From: S5-A14a sp022766365
GTDB lineage: Bacteria > Bacillota > Clostridia > Peptostreptococcales > Anaerovoracaceae
Strand: one strand, 5' to 3'
NCBI GenBank assembly: GCA_050313295.1
Contig: JBNPLD010000011.1
Length of the DNA: 60,612 nt
This document shows, piece by piece, positions 44,501 to 53,900 of this stretch. The position numbers and the translations under genes were made by a program. The notes beneath the pieces were generated by a model. The model searched no databases and was not told where the DNA came from. It worked only from the letters and a program-made list of their open reading frames with translations. Numbering within the stretch: the first letter of the stretch is position 1; the number at the start of each line of letters is the position of its first letter.

Positions 44501-45759
44501 TGAAAGACCTGGATAAAGCATTAGCTGATGTTAAGGCAAAGAAAGATAGAGCCGAAACCTTCAGAGATGTTAAAAACAGTCAAATGGAGAAGGCAAAGAA
44601 AGCCCTGGAAAACGCTATCTCCGGTCTCAAAGAAAAAACCGGCCAGACGGTGGTTGACAAAAAAGGTCTCGAATCCGTTCTCAAAGAAGCTGCCGAAGTT
44701 GAAAAGGAAATTGCTCTTGGGGATTACAAAGAGGATGGCATCAAGGAATTCCAAACAAAATATAAACGTGCAAAGGAAGTAATGGCAGACCCTAATGCTA
44801 CCGAAAAAGATGTTGACTCCGCCAAGAGACAGCTGAGCAGCATGATACACTTGAATCTCATACCTAAGCCTGTTGATACAAGCAAGGTTGAACCTCTGAT
44901 AAAGCAAGCTGAGTCCATCGACAGAAGTCGCTACACAGAGGCGAGCCTGAAAGACCTGGATAAAGCATTAGCTGATGTTAAGGCAAAGAAAGATAGAGCC
45001 GAAACCTTCAGAGATGTTAAAAACAGTCAAATGGAGAAGGCAAAGAAAGCCCTGGAAAACGCTATCTCCGGTCTCAAAGAAAAAGCCGGCCAGACGGTGG
45101 TTTTCGAGGCAGAAAATATAAAGGTAGAAGCGATGGGCATTTCTCCGGAATTTACTGTGACAGTGAAAAAATTAGATACAAAAGTCCAAGGTATTGACGA
45201 AATATATGATATCATCTTCACTAACAAAGGAGAAAAGCAAAAAATCCAAAATATCAGTGCCCTTGTAACATTGAAATTTAAAAATGATAAAAAAGTCGAC
45301 AAGCTCTTTTATATTAACGATGAAAACAAAAAGATCGATATCACTGACAGCATAACCGAAAACATAAATGGCAGTGTTACATTCAAAACAACGCATTTTT
45401 CAAAGTATGCGATTAAATATGTACAGAGCACGGGAATCGATACCTCAGAAAAACTTGAAAACAACATGAACAAGTCTGACTCACAAAACTCTTCAGTACA
45501 TACGGAAAAAACACCTTCTCTCAAGGATAAGGCTTCAACCGACAATGCAAACGCAGGAAAAAATCCGCAGATGAAGGCAAATGCCAAGGGAAATCCTAAG
45601 CAAGGAAAAAACAAGAACGCTGATGATAAAAATGCAAAGGTAATCAGGACAGGAGATTCGGGTTATACTACGTGGCAGTCACTATTGGGATTATTCGCTT
45701 TAACAGCACTTGCTTCAATAATGTATTTAAGGAAGCATAAAAATAATAACTCACTATAG
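41596..45759 (+). CDS. giant wall protein: FMN-binding + NEAT + tandem repeats + anchor
   Basis: A 1387-residue surface protein. Residues 1-48 are a signal peptide ending in AYAAE. The N-terminal region (about 50-290) ends in WGVDSITGATATS; DxxTGAT (267-273) is the motif in which the flavin transferase ApbE links FMN to Thr, here Thr273, and the flanking GKTLTEVKA fits FMN_bind domains. A FIVAR-like helical region (300-440) precedes a NEAT domain (about 447-565, with KPSMASGAL and GKTTYYLKFK) that lacks YxxxY. Four 149-residue repeats (573-1168) form a helical stalk. Then come a beta-rich domain (about 1170-1275), a low-complexity linker, and the anchor VIRTGD, hydrophobic helix and KHKNNN. 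ATG 41596 follows GGGAGG. I infer haem binding coupled to flavin redox chemistry outside the cell. Confidence 0.85.
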   Translation: MKKLLLKRLGSGFISGGLAVGMSLCMMISGIVPQSPVSTGINTAYAAETQGIAWGYNNGRIFNKTGNLDEVVNYLNKNVLSIKVYTLGFRTLEEYIPSPYSDDNKLVNENGTLNPDYIAASAKQGSKGEDLKVFKNLERYRTNDRNTTIRFVMITFEGTNEHILMYYPEMLPTGNTKIDYQENVHEILGESPYGYKMYLKITMEPDGNTIKTIEDNNSRVDGPSGNIWASFVAGGGLKKYNGKTLTEVKAMDVGTQTGPTSYQWGVDSITGATATSIDVKKTVVNFLETMAASHTHKTDKSVLMATIKEADEIVSAASEYVQNEALKNLLTAVSQGKLVLKNTDAEESEVKQSVNAIKTALKGDIRLNPVKTNDLKAVLDKSGKLKNTDYTEESFKNLTGIIAKAKEIYEKSTKENTIRQVKIDEVTRELNEAISDLEEKDSDIVVRHKIKGRLVEFGSEDKPSMASGALNPEVQIKEIGGKTTYYLKFKPIEVLGAKSQVEDVKHIEKGQEKDTRRKLTDGEYNQTYIFTRNATNEKSFTLKLGARMGSPKISYQNVTLKLDLSEKASKSNVDKKGLESVLKEAAEVEKEIALGDYKEDGIKEFQTKYKRAKEVMADPNATEKDVDSAKRQLSSMIHLNLIPKPVDTSKVEPLIKQAESIDRSRYTEASLKDLDKALADVKAKKDRAETFRDVKNSQMEKAKKALENAISGLKEKTGQTVVDKKGLESVLKEAAEVEKEIALGDYKEDGIKEFQTKYKRAKEVMADPNATEKDVDSAKRQLSSMIHLNLIPKPVDTSKVEPLIKQAESIDRSRYTEASLKDLDKALADVKAKKDRAETFRDVKNSQMEKAKKALENAISGLKEKTGQTVVDKKGLESVLKEAAEVEKEIALGDYKEDGIKEFQTKYKRAKEVMADPNATEKDVDSAKRQLSSMIHLNLIPKPVDTSKVEPLIKQAESIDRSRYTEASLKDLDKALADVKAKKDRAETFRDVKNSQMEKAKKALENAISGLKEKTGQTVVDKKGLESVLKEAAEVEKEIALGDYKEDGIKEFQTKYKRAKEVMADPNATEKDVDSAKRQLSSMIHLNLIPKPVDTSKVEPLIKQAESIDRSRYTEASLKDLDKALADVKAKKDRAETFRDVKNSQMEKAKKALENAISGLKEKAGQTVVFEAENIKVEAMGISPEFTVTVKKLDTKVQGIDEIYDIIFTNKGEKQKIQNISALVTLKFKNDKKVDKLFYINDENKKIDITDSITENINGSVTFKTTHFSKYAIKYVQSTGIDTSEKLENNMNKSDSQNSSVHTEKTPSLKDKASTDNANAGKNPQMKANAKGNPKQGKNKNADDKNAKVIRTGDSGYTTWQSLLGLFALTALASIMYLRKHKNNNSL
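43312..45099 (+). repeat. four tandem 447-bp coding repeats
   Basis: Units start at 43312, 43759, 44206 and 44653. They appear identical at the nucleotide level except for the last few codons (KEKTGQ versus KEKAGQ in the last unit). Each encodes two FIVAR-like helical modules, beginning DKKGLESVLKEAAEV and DTSKVEPLIKQAESI, so the protein carries eight. Near identity points to recent duplication or gene conversion, and copy number probably varies between strains. Confidence 0.95.
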
Positions 45760-45883
45760 GCACCCTTAAACAAAATTTCAATTCCATTCGTTAACTAAAT
45801 GTACTGAAAAATCAGATAGTAAACTTATCAGATTGCATATTTAAAGATGGAAAAACAAAAGATAATTGACAAAACTTGTTTGC

Positions 45884-45930
45884 AAAACGCTATATCAATT
45901 GGAATTCCAGTTGATATGGCGTTTTATCTT
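45884..45930 (+). terminator. terminator after the giant surface-protein gene
   Basis: AAAACGC (45884-45890) pairs with GCGTTTT (45919-45925), with ATATCAA/TTGATAT continuing the stem, and a T-rich tail follows. Confidence 0.8.
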
Positions 45931-46560
45931 TGTTAAAGATGTTGTAAGCAATGACATGCAAACCTTGGCAAATGAAGTAAAGATAATTTATATATTTTAG
46001 ACGAAGAATCTGCCAAAAACAGTCAGATGTTATAAAAAAGGTCCGGACAACTCATGCTATCGTAGATTGAACAAGCAAAGAAGCGTATTTCCAAGCTCAC
46101 AAGCTCTGATAAAACCATATATCTAAGCACTTTGGAGATTGAAAAAATGAATAATCTCAATCCGAAGCCGGAATAAAATGCATGTTTAATTTAAGATCAT
46201 GTACCCTGATTGGATGGTAATCTAGCTAAAAAAATAAAGAGTATACACCCGGATTTTTTCGAACGACTTTAAATACCGGTTTATTTTTGCTATTAAATAT
46301 ATAAAAGTATGATTACAGAAAACTGCTGTAAGCGGCTGTTTAATCATCCCAGAAGAACTCAATTTACAGAAAAAATCCCGCACATTAGGGTTAGTTAATT
46401 TATACCCTTCTCCGTTTAAGGAAATACGGTTGTGTCTAAATTTAAAACTGATTAAATACTCAGTATTTTTCTCAATGATTTTAGTAATTATGCAAATATG
46501 TTCTTTAGTTAAGAGTTAACCTAATATAATATTGATTTATGATATAGTTTGTATTAATCA
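45931..46560. other. gene-poor stretch with possible recombinase remnant
   Basis: One frame from about 45990 to 46176 reads DEESAKNSQML, stop, short piece, stop, then IEQAKKRISKL and a stop. EQAKKRI-x-L recalls the coiled segment of large serine recombinases, but the match is short and stop-ridden. The rest, to 46560, shows no gene. Confidence 0.2.
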
Positions 46561-47472
46561 TTAATCCAACTTTTTTATTTTTTGTAACGCCCATTCCGCA
46601 TATGCAGTCATTGTGCAGAAGAGAAATAAATTTTCACGGAATTCCATTATAAATTCTTCCATCGTATCCGGTCGATATCCTTCCATTAATTCAACATCGT
46701 CAAACTCCTCAAACATGCCTTTTGAAAATATTTGCATAAATTGCTTCAAATCTTTATTTACACTGTTTAATTTGCGGAGATATTGCCACGCTTTAACATA
46801 CTTGCCTTTTTTATAATAAAGGATAGATAATGGTAGAAGCATCTGAGTTTCACTATGCGATTTAAAATGTTTATATAAAGCAATTGCAGCTTCCTCATTT
46901 TCAAAATAAGCATAAATATGCATAAGCTGATACCTTATACCAAGGTTATCGTTCTTGCATAGTCTAAGAAGTTCCCTACATTCTTCACATGCCTGTCCCA
47001 TTTTTCCACACTGAATGAGTATTTCCGTAAATCTTCCTCTAAGGCGCATGTATGGTCTTGTTTCTAATACACCCCAAAAATCTCCAATATATTCTTCCTC
47101 AAAATAGCCTTCCTTTTTCATATACTCTGTTGCTTTCTGAACTGCCTTTGCGTAACCGATAACAAGCTCCGTTTCATTTTTTGCCTTGAGTTCAATGACT
47201 AGTGCTTCAGCATCAAAATTATAAGGTTCAAGTGCTAGTGCTTTTTTTGCAAACTTCAGAGCCTCTTTCTTGTTTCTAGCCTCATATGCAAGCTCCAGAT
47301 AATCATCAGAAGTCTCCGGCTCATCTGTCACGGGAGATCCAATCCTATTATTATAGCTCATCATAAATTCATTAATTAAGTTCTCTGTAGCCTCGTCCGA
47401 TACATTTTCATCTGCATTCGCTTTCAAATATTTATCTAGGTCCTTCAGAATTTTTTCGTTTATTATACTCAC
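46561..47472 (-). CDS. helical-repeat (TPR-like) protein
   Basis: About 303 residues from GTG 47472 (GGAG 7 bases upstream; ATG 47490 lacks a ribosome site). Alpha-helical throughout, with TPR-like units such as DDYLELAYEARNKKEALKFAKKALALEPYNFDAEALVIEL and a later stretch FTEILIQCGKMGQACEECRELLRLCKNDNLGIRYQLMHIYAYFENEEAAIALY. No enzyme motif, signal peptide or membrane helix. It marks the left end of the defence island. Function unknown; TPR folds usually bind proteins. Confidence 0.7.
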   Translation of the reverse strand: MSIINEKILKDLDKYLKANADENVSDEATENLINEFMMSYNNRIGSPVTDEPETSDDYLELAYEARNKKEALKFAKKALALEPYNFDAEALVIELKAKNETELVIGYAKAVQKATEYMKKEGYFEEEYIGDFWGVLETRPYMRLRGRFTEILIQCGKMGQACEECRELLRLCKNDNLGIRYQLMHIYAYFENEEAAIALYKHFKSHSETQMLLPLSILYYKKGKYVKAWQYLRKLNSVNKDLKQFMQIFSKGMFEEFDDVELMEGYRPDTMEEFIMEFRENLFLFCTMTAYAEWALQKIKKLD

Positions 47473-47840
47473 TCTGCTTCTCCATTTCATCTAAACCACT
47501 ATAATCGATTACTTGCTTATATGTTATACTGTTATTATTTATACTATTTTTATAATCTTAATTCAAGTACTTTTCAGATATTTTGTAATCTCTATATAGA
47601 AATGGTATCGAGGATATCAATTCCGCCTCACGTTATATAATCGATTTCTTCAACTTATTAATCTATTTTAAATGCAGTTTTCATAGTATCTTCAATGAAG
47701 TATTCAGAATTAGTACACTTCATGTTATCCGCACAATTCGGTCCTTTGTCCCGTTTAAATTGCAGATGCTATTTATTCGGGTTTTCGGTATACTGTATCC
47801 ACTCCATTACACTAGTTAATCTTCGACTCATTGCTTATTG
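47473..47840. other. intergenic, nothing recognised
   Basis: AT-rich DNA between two same-strand genes. It should hold the promoter of the helical-repeat gene, but no clear elements stand out. Confidence 0.4.
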
Positions 47841-48764
47841 CTATACATATTTTTTAAAAACCTCCTTTATTCTAACTACTTTGTCTATTACTTTGTTTAT
47901 CAGTTCGTCATAGTTTTCATGATTATCGAAATCTAATCCGCCAATATAATAGATGATTCTGGAAGCTTTTTTGTTATCCAGTCTTTGCCAATCCATACTA
48001 AATCCCAATTCATTCTGTATTTCTTCAGCTAATGAATACAGCTTGTCAAAAAGATCCTTATTGTCATTGATGTAAATTTCAATACCTATGCTATTGCTTT
48101 TATTTACTAATGTAATTGATATATGTGCTTCACTCGTACCAAGTGCGACGTCGTACCAATGATCGGTTGTGGCTTTTCTTACATTAAAAGGCTTATTTCT
48201 TGAGTTCAAAACTTCATTAAATCGATTCCAGAAATTCAATCTTTCAGCCTGTGCTTTACTTAGCTCCCCACTATCTATACCGGCTTTTGCTGTTTTTACA
48301 AAATCATTAGGCTTCTCTATAATCACGAATTTAGGTGCAGGCAAAGAATCCCCAATCTTATATGCACGGATTTCCATTAGAAAGAATGAAATATCTTTAG
48401 TTGTCTTATTGTTTAACCACTCTATTGCACTTCTATGTTCTTCTCTTGCTTCTTTAACAATCCAAATCACAACATTTGCATCCAATCCGGAAGCATATGT
48501 TATTATTTTACCTAAATGGTCATGATTAGTAGCTTCAAGTTGATTTTCAATAATAACCTTAATTCCCGTAGTTTCATCTTTTGCAACTAAATCACAACGG
48601 TAAGAACCAACAAAAACTTCTTTGTTTATCTCTGTCAATGTTAATCCTATTTCATCGCTCAGCATTGCAATATTTTCTTCTTTGGATAACCATTCCGAAA
48701 AATCATATTGCTCATGCTTCCAGAGTTCTCTAATATCAACTTCCTCTAATTTTCCTAATTTCAA
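47841..48764 (-). CDS. DUF4268 protein with nuclease-like N-terminal domain
   Basis: A 307-residue protein. Residues about 20-130 resemble a PD-(D/E)XK nuclease-type fold (FVGSYRCDLVAKDETTGIKVIIENQLEATNHDHLGKIITYASGL), with the ENQ motif in place of ExK. The C-terminal half (about 175-300, LNFWNRFNEVLN...YYIGGLDFDNHENYDELINKVID) is DUF4268. Such proteins are common next to restriction systems and may be auxiliary nucleases; no activity is proven. The start is TTG at 48764 with GGGAG 11 bases upstream. Confidence 0.8.
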   Translation of the reverse strand: MKLGKLEEVDIRELWKHEQYDFSEWLSKEENIAMLSDEIGLTLTEINKEVFVGSYRCDLVAKDETTGIKVIIENQLEATNHDHLGKIITYASGLDANVVIWIVKEAREEHRSAIEWLNNKTTKDISFFLMEIRAYKIGDSLPAPKFVIIEKPNDFVKTAKAGIDSGELSKAQAERLNFWNRFNEVLNSRNKPFNVRKATTDHWYDVALGTSEAHISITLVNKSNSIGIEIYINDNKDLFDKLYSLAEEIQNELGFSMDWQRLDNKKASRIIYYIGGLDFDNHENYDELINKVIDKVVRIKEVFKKYV

Positions 48765-49279
48765 TTTGTATCACACTCCCATCAGAAACAATTCTTTGAA
48801 ATAGACAAATAGCACTAAGCTAAATTTTAAATCCCTATGAAGACTTCCGCAAGGACTAAAATAATTTATAATCCTACCAAAACAGTATCACAGGGAAATT
48901 TTTGGCAACGCCTAATCGCTGAAGCACATTGTTTTCTACAATGCTATAGCTAAGACATATTTGTTTCTGCTACTCAAACTCTTCTTTTTCTACTGTTCAC
49001 TATATCCAAAATCGTTCAAAATCAAGGTTTTTCGTTTGTTGTGTGCTGGATAACTTGTCTAATTAAAGCTCATTTTCTGTTTTTTACCCGTTCCAGTCCC
49101 AGTACCAACATCAAATCATAACTATATTATTTAATCTCCTACAAACTATTTCTTGTTAACAAATCGCTGAGTGGCAAATATCATATATTAACTTGCCCCT
49201 AAAAAACCTCCTCTATCAACACCCAACTATCATCATTCATTAGTGATACTGCATCAAGAGTATTTTCTATTTGCAAACA
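48765..49279. other. 515-base gap without a recognised gene
   Basis: No frame with a ribosome site and no strong hairpin was found between dinD and the DUF4268 gene. It could hold a promoter or decayed DNA. Confidence 0.4.
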
Positions 49280-50140
49280 TTATTCATCCAACATCAACTT
49301 GCCTTTTTTAGCTTTATCCTTTAAACGCCTCATTTGTTCTTTTTCTATCTGTTGAATGCTTTTCTCCGGAACAGGCAAGTCTTCCGGCATAGTGCCACCA
49401 ATTTTTTCAATAGCACTTCTTACTTCTTTTCCTACTGAGTAATGAACCTTTGTTGCAGCTTCTGCACCTTCAACTTTGTCTTTCCTTAGCTTTTCTTCGG
49501 TCTGTGAAATTCTAAATAAATTAGCAATCAGTTCGGTACTTCCCATATAATCCAGAATTTTTTGTCTTGCGGTTAAGCCTTTTCTGTCATGTATATCTTC
49601 TACATCTAACCCACCATACAATCCCATGTACCCTGCATTCTGAAATATAGCAAATTCTTCATTTGTGATAACTCCTGCATCATGTGCTGTTTCTACCAAA
49701 AGTTGATTCCATTGTTTAATATCTCCACGAACAACAAGTCGTCTTCTGTCCTCATCAAGTTGATTAAAATGGTCTGCAATTTCCTGTCTATATGTTTGTA
49801 TAGCAAAATAGGTTTGTCCAAGTGCAATCACTTCTTTTCTCGGATCGCCGTTTTGCACAATCAAATAGCTAGCATATCTTGTAAGTTCATAATCTTTAAT
49901 AGACTTGCTTGTAGCACCTGCTTCCACGATTTTGCTGACCTCAGCAAAATCGTATTCTACCTCATGACCGCTGTTCTCACAAGCAATCATCGCTCTATCA
50001 ATTACCTTTTGAAAATTTCTCCACTGAGAATAATCAAGTACCGTAGCAAGTTCTCTTGCACTCCAATACTCACTTCCGTCTCTTCTGACATACTTAATAT
50101 CTTCAAATTTTTTATATTCTTTTGCTTTTAAATTTGGCAT
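49280..50140 (-). CDS. dinD: DNA-damage-inducible protein D homologue
   Basis: A 286-residue DinD family protein. Signature segments: EYWSARELATVLDYSQWRNFQKVIDRAM (a Bro-N-like domain), YELTRYASYLIVQNGDPRKEVIALGQTYFAIQTYRQEI and a C-terminal region rich in charged helices (GKEVRSAIEKIGGTMPEDLP). In E. coli DinD is SOS-induced and can inhibit RecA filament growth. Here it lies in a restriction island, a common place for dinD homologues. ATG 50140 (MPNLK) is preferred over 50146 because GAGAGG is 7 bases upstream. No SOS box was identified. Confidence 0.88.
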   Translation of the reverse strand: MPNLKAKEYKKFEDIKYVRRDGSEYWSARELATVLDYSQWRNFQKVIDRAMIACENSGHEVEYDFAEVSKIVEAGATSKSIKDYELTRYASYLIVQNGDPRKEVIALGQTYFAIQTYRQEIADHFNQLDEDRRRLVVRGDIKQWNQLLVETAHDAGVITNEEFAIFQNAGYMGLYGGLDVEDIHDRKGLTARQKILDYMGSTELIANLFRISQTEEKLRKDKVEGAEAATKVHYSVGKEVRSAIEKIGGTMPEDLPVPEKSIQQIEKEQMRRLKDKAKKGKLMLDE

Positions 50141-50186
50141 ACACATACCTCTCGTTATTTTCTATAATCGATAGCTTATATATCGA

Positions 50187-50864
50187 CTACTCTTCTTTAT
50201 CTCTATATTTTTCAATAAGGTTCCCTTGTAAGTCTTTCCATTCTACCCATCCATTATTAGATTTACCAATAACTATCCAACCGGCACTTGATGGATTCAT
50301 ACATACAATATCTTCTTGTAAGATATTATCTTTTATTTTCGCATTTCTTCTAATAGACGGTATATAACCTTTTCCGGTATTGCCACAAAAACTTCCTTTT
50401 AACACCGTGAATACTCCATCTTTAACTATGGCTTTCCCATTTACTTTCCCAAAACCTTTTATGTTACGATTTAATACATACTCTCCATCTGGAACAAATC
50501 CAACCTCAGTTTTAAGTTTTATTTCTTCTGTGGATTCTTTGAATACTTCTTTTTTACTTTTATCTTTAGGATAAATTTGTTTACCATCTAAAGAAGATAA
50601 TAATGATTTTGCCACCTCTATATCTAACGCAAACAGTTCAGTACCTACAATTCTACTTTTGCTAAAGATGTCATGAATAAGTTTTTCTTTCTCATCATAT
50701 CCATCTACTTCTATAGCAAACTCCCTTTTTAGTCCTGTGATATTCGCATATCCATTGCTTTCTAAAAATCTCATTCTATTTTCAAATTGCTCATTTCCCG
50801 TCTTGCCAATCTTGATAAGCCCAGAAACAACTGTAGTCATTAAATATATTATTCCTTTTGCCAT
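50187..50864 (-). CDS. GIY-YIG nuclease-like protein with DUF4357
   Basis: A 225-residue protein. Residues 1-95 are a T5orf172/Meiotically-up-regulated-113-type GIY-YIG domain (GIIYLMTTVVSGLIKIGKTG, NITGLKREFAIEVDGYDEKEKLIHDIFSKSRI). The C-terminal DUF4357 (about 160-220) has AGWIVIGKSNNGWVEWKDLQG. This combination is typical of restriction-modification islands. The first Tyr of the nuclease motif is IYL and the second KIG, close to consensus, so it may be an active nuclease. ATG 50864 follows GAGG. It sits 45 bases downstream of hsdR. Confidence 0.82.
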   Translation of the reverse strand: MAKGIIYLMTTVVSGLIKIGKTGNEQFENRMRFLESNGYANITGLKREFAIEVDGYDEKEKLIHDIFSKSRIVGTELFALDIEVAKSLLSSLDGKQIYPKDKSKKEVFKESTEEIKLKTEVGFVPDGEYVLNRNIKGFGKVNGKAIVKDGVFTVLKGSFCGNTGKGYIPSIRRNAKIKDNILQEDIVCMNPSSAGWIVIGKSNNGWVEWKDLQGNLIEKYRDKEE

Positions 50865-50909
50865 AATTTATCCTCTTTCACCATACATGTTTACAAAGAA
50901 TAAAACTAA

Positions 50910-53900
50910 TTAATTATATTTGCCCTTTTCTTCTGCAACCAAAGATAGATTTTCATTTGTAAAATTAGTATTAAAATAAACCTTGTAATCTTCTTCAAAG
51001 TTGTAATTATCTGTCCAAAGTTCGCACTGTGTCATAACAGTCTGAACGGCATCATCCATTCCTTCAGGCGGATATTTATGTTTTTTCAAAAGTTTCTTTA
51101 TCAGCATACGCATTTTAGCTCTCGCTGATTCACGCTTCTGCCAATCAATAGTCTTATTCTTACGCAGAGTATCGGCTAATTCTTTTGTTATTGCAATCAG
51201 CTCTTCGTTTTCGTAAAAGTCCTTGATTGCCTGTGGTTTTGTTAAGGCATCGTAAAAAGCAAGTTCATCAGCAGTCAATCCTAATCTGTCTCCCTCTTGA
51301 TGTGCTGCTGCAATCTGTTTTGCCAACTTTAACATTTCTTCTATAACTTCTTCATTAGTAAGCATACCGTTAAGATAAGCATTCAGAGAACGCTGCATAA
51401 TCTCGCTGAACTTTTCAGATTTTACAATATTTGTTCTGCGATAAACAGAAACTTGTTCTGCAATCAATTTTTTCAACAGTTCAACTGCAAGATTCTTCTC
51501 TTTCATGTTCGCAACTTCCTGAAGAAATTTGGGGTCAAACAAAGAAAATTCTTCTTTGATGTCTGAGAACAAATTTATTACGCCATCACTTTTAATACTC
51601 TGTTTCAAAAGTTCATTTATTCTTGCATTCATTTCCGGTAAGGAAATCTTTTTACCAACACCTGTATTGGTAAGTCTGAGAACAAGAACTCGAACAGCCT
51701 CAAAGAATGCTGCTTCAAATCTGCTATCTTCATCAACTAAAGAAGAACAAAGAGAAAGAGCCTGATGAAGCATAAGAGCTTCTTTTACGAAGGAATCCTT
51801 ATCATCAACCTTTTCTCTGCCCATAATGAAGTTGACAGCCCCGCTGATAGTCTTTGCTCTTTCAAGGTCTGTGCCGTTTTGAAACTTGGAATAATCATAT
51901 CCGTGGAATTTGTCACGGCAAACAGACAGTTTTTCCAAGAACTTCGGATAAGCAACCTTCGCAACATCTGTATCGCCATAGTTCTTTTTATCACGGGAAG
52001 TATAGTCATTCATTGCTTGCTTTAAAGCGGTAGCAATTCCAACATAGTCAACGACAAGTCCGCCTTCCTTATCACGGAATACACGGTTTACACGAGCAAT
52101 TGCTTGCATGAGATTGTGTCCGGACATAGGCTTGTAAACATACATCGTAGCAAGAGACGGCACATCAAATCCGGTTAGCCACATATCAACAACAATCGCA
52201 ATCTTCATAGAACTGTCGTTATCTTTGAATTTCTTTGCAAGCTCATTCTTATGGTGTTTATTACCAATAATCTGTCTCCATTCTTCCGGGTCATTGTTGC
52301 CGGAGGTCATAACAACACCTACTTTTTCAGTCCAATCCGGACGAAGTTCTAATATTCGCTTGTAAATTTTCATGGCAATAGGGCGAGAATACGCAACAAT
52401 CATAGCCTTACCTGTAAGCAGATTTTCTCTATTATTTTCATAATGATCAAGAACATCACAAACAAGGGAATTTATAGTGTTATCATTACCAAGAACCGCT
52501 TCTATCTGACCAAGCTCTCTCTTACTCTTTGCGATAACTTCCTCATCAGCATTAAGAGCCATCAAATCATATTCTGCATCAATTAATTTCAAGGTAGTTT
52601 CATCAAGATTGAGCTTAATTACACGGCTCTCATAATAAACCGGACGTGTTGCACCATCTTCAACCGCTTGCGTCATATCGTAGATGTCAATATAATCACC
52701 AAACACTTCACGAGTGCTACGATCTTTTGATGAAATAGGTGTTCCTGTAAATCCTATATATGTGGCATTCGGAAGCGTATTACGAATGATTCTTGCTGTG
52801 CCGATAACACGCTTTGCTACTTCATCACCATCTTCATTTTTTGTAATCTTTATCTTTTCGGCAAGTCCATACTGTCCTCTATGTGCTTCGTCCGCCATAA
52901 CAACAATATTATTTCGTTCGGACAGTGGTTCGTCGGACTCCTCAAATTTCTGCATTGTGGTAAAGATAATACCATTTGCTTGTCTGCCGGCAAGCAAAGT
53001 TTTCAGGTTTTCACGACTTTCAGCGTGCATAGGCTCTTGCCTTAAAAAGTCTTTACACTTTGCAAACTGTCCGTAAAGTTGGTCGTCAAGGTCGTTTCTA
53101 TCTGTAAGTACAACGATAGTAGGGCTATTCAATGCTTCTTGTAACAGATGAGCATAGAATACCATAGAAAGTGACTTTCCGCTTCCTTGTGTATGCCAAA
53201 ACACACCGCCCTTACCATCGGTAACAGTAGCGTGCTTTGTAGATTCAATCGCTTTTCTTACCGCAAAATACTGATGATACCCGGCAAGAATTTTAAAGGT
53301 ATCAATCCCCTCATTTGAAAAGCAAATAAAGTTCTTGATAATATCAAGCAGTCTTTCTTTTTGAAGCATTCCCTCAAAGAAAGTGTCAAACTGAGCATAA
53401 TGTGTATTTTCGTAATTCCCATCCTTTGTTTTCCACTCCATAAAACGGTCTTCACCGGAAGTGATAGTACCAGCTTTAGATGTCAATTGATCGCTCATAA
53501 CGCAGATAGCATTATAAATAAACATGGACGGAATTTCCTGCATATAGTTACGGAGCTGCCTGTAAGCTTCTGAAGCATCAGTTTCTTCACGAGAAGGAGA
53601 CTTTAGTTCCACTAATACAACTGGTAAACCATTTAAGAACAAAATTATATCAGGACGTTTATTACTATTTTCAATAAATGTCCATTGATTAGCAACAACA
53701 AAGGAGTTGTTTTCGGGATTTTTGTAGTCAACAAGATAGATGATAGAAGAACGCTCTTCACCATCAACAAAATATCTGACAGAAATACCACTTTGCAGAT
53801 AGTCCATAAATATAGCGTTTTTCTGCACAAGCTCACCATTTTCAAAATTTTTGAGTTTATATAGTGCTTCTTGAATAGCATCATCCGGTACTCCTCTATT

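Noticed and set aside
43219..44918. Repeated minus- and plus-strand open frames (64-128 codons) inside the repeat array
   Set aside because: They are other-frame shadows of the same repeat, copied four times, with no ribosome sites.
43312..45099. Regular repeats that could be mistaken for a CRISPR-like array
   Set aside because: The units are 447 bp, have no unique spacers, and stay in one reading frame of a surface protein.
46381..46540. TTAGTTAA-GAG-TTAACCTAA-like motif near 46508 as another copy of the shared operator
   Set aside because: The spacing differs from TTAG-N6-CTAA, and it lies beyond the end of a gene, not at a promoter.
47695..47913. 72-codon plus-strand frame overlapping the DUF4268 gene end
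   Set aside because: No ribosome site, overlaps a real gene on the other strand, composition of antisense DNA.
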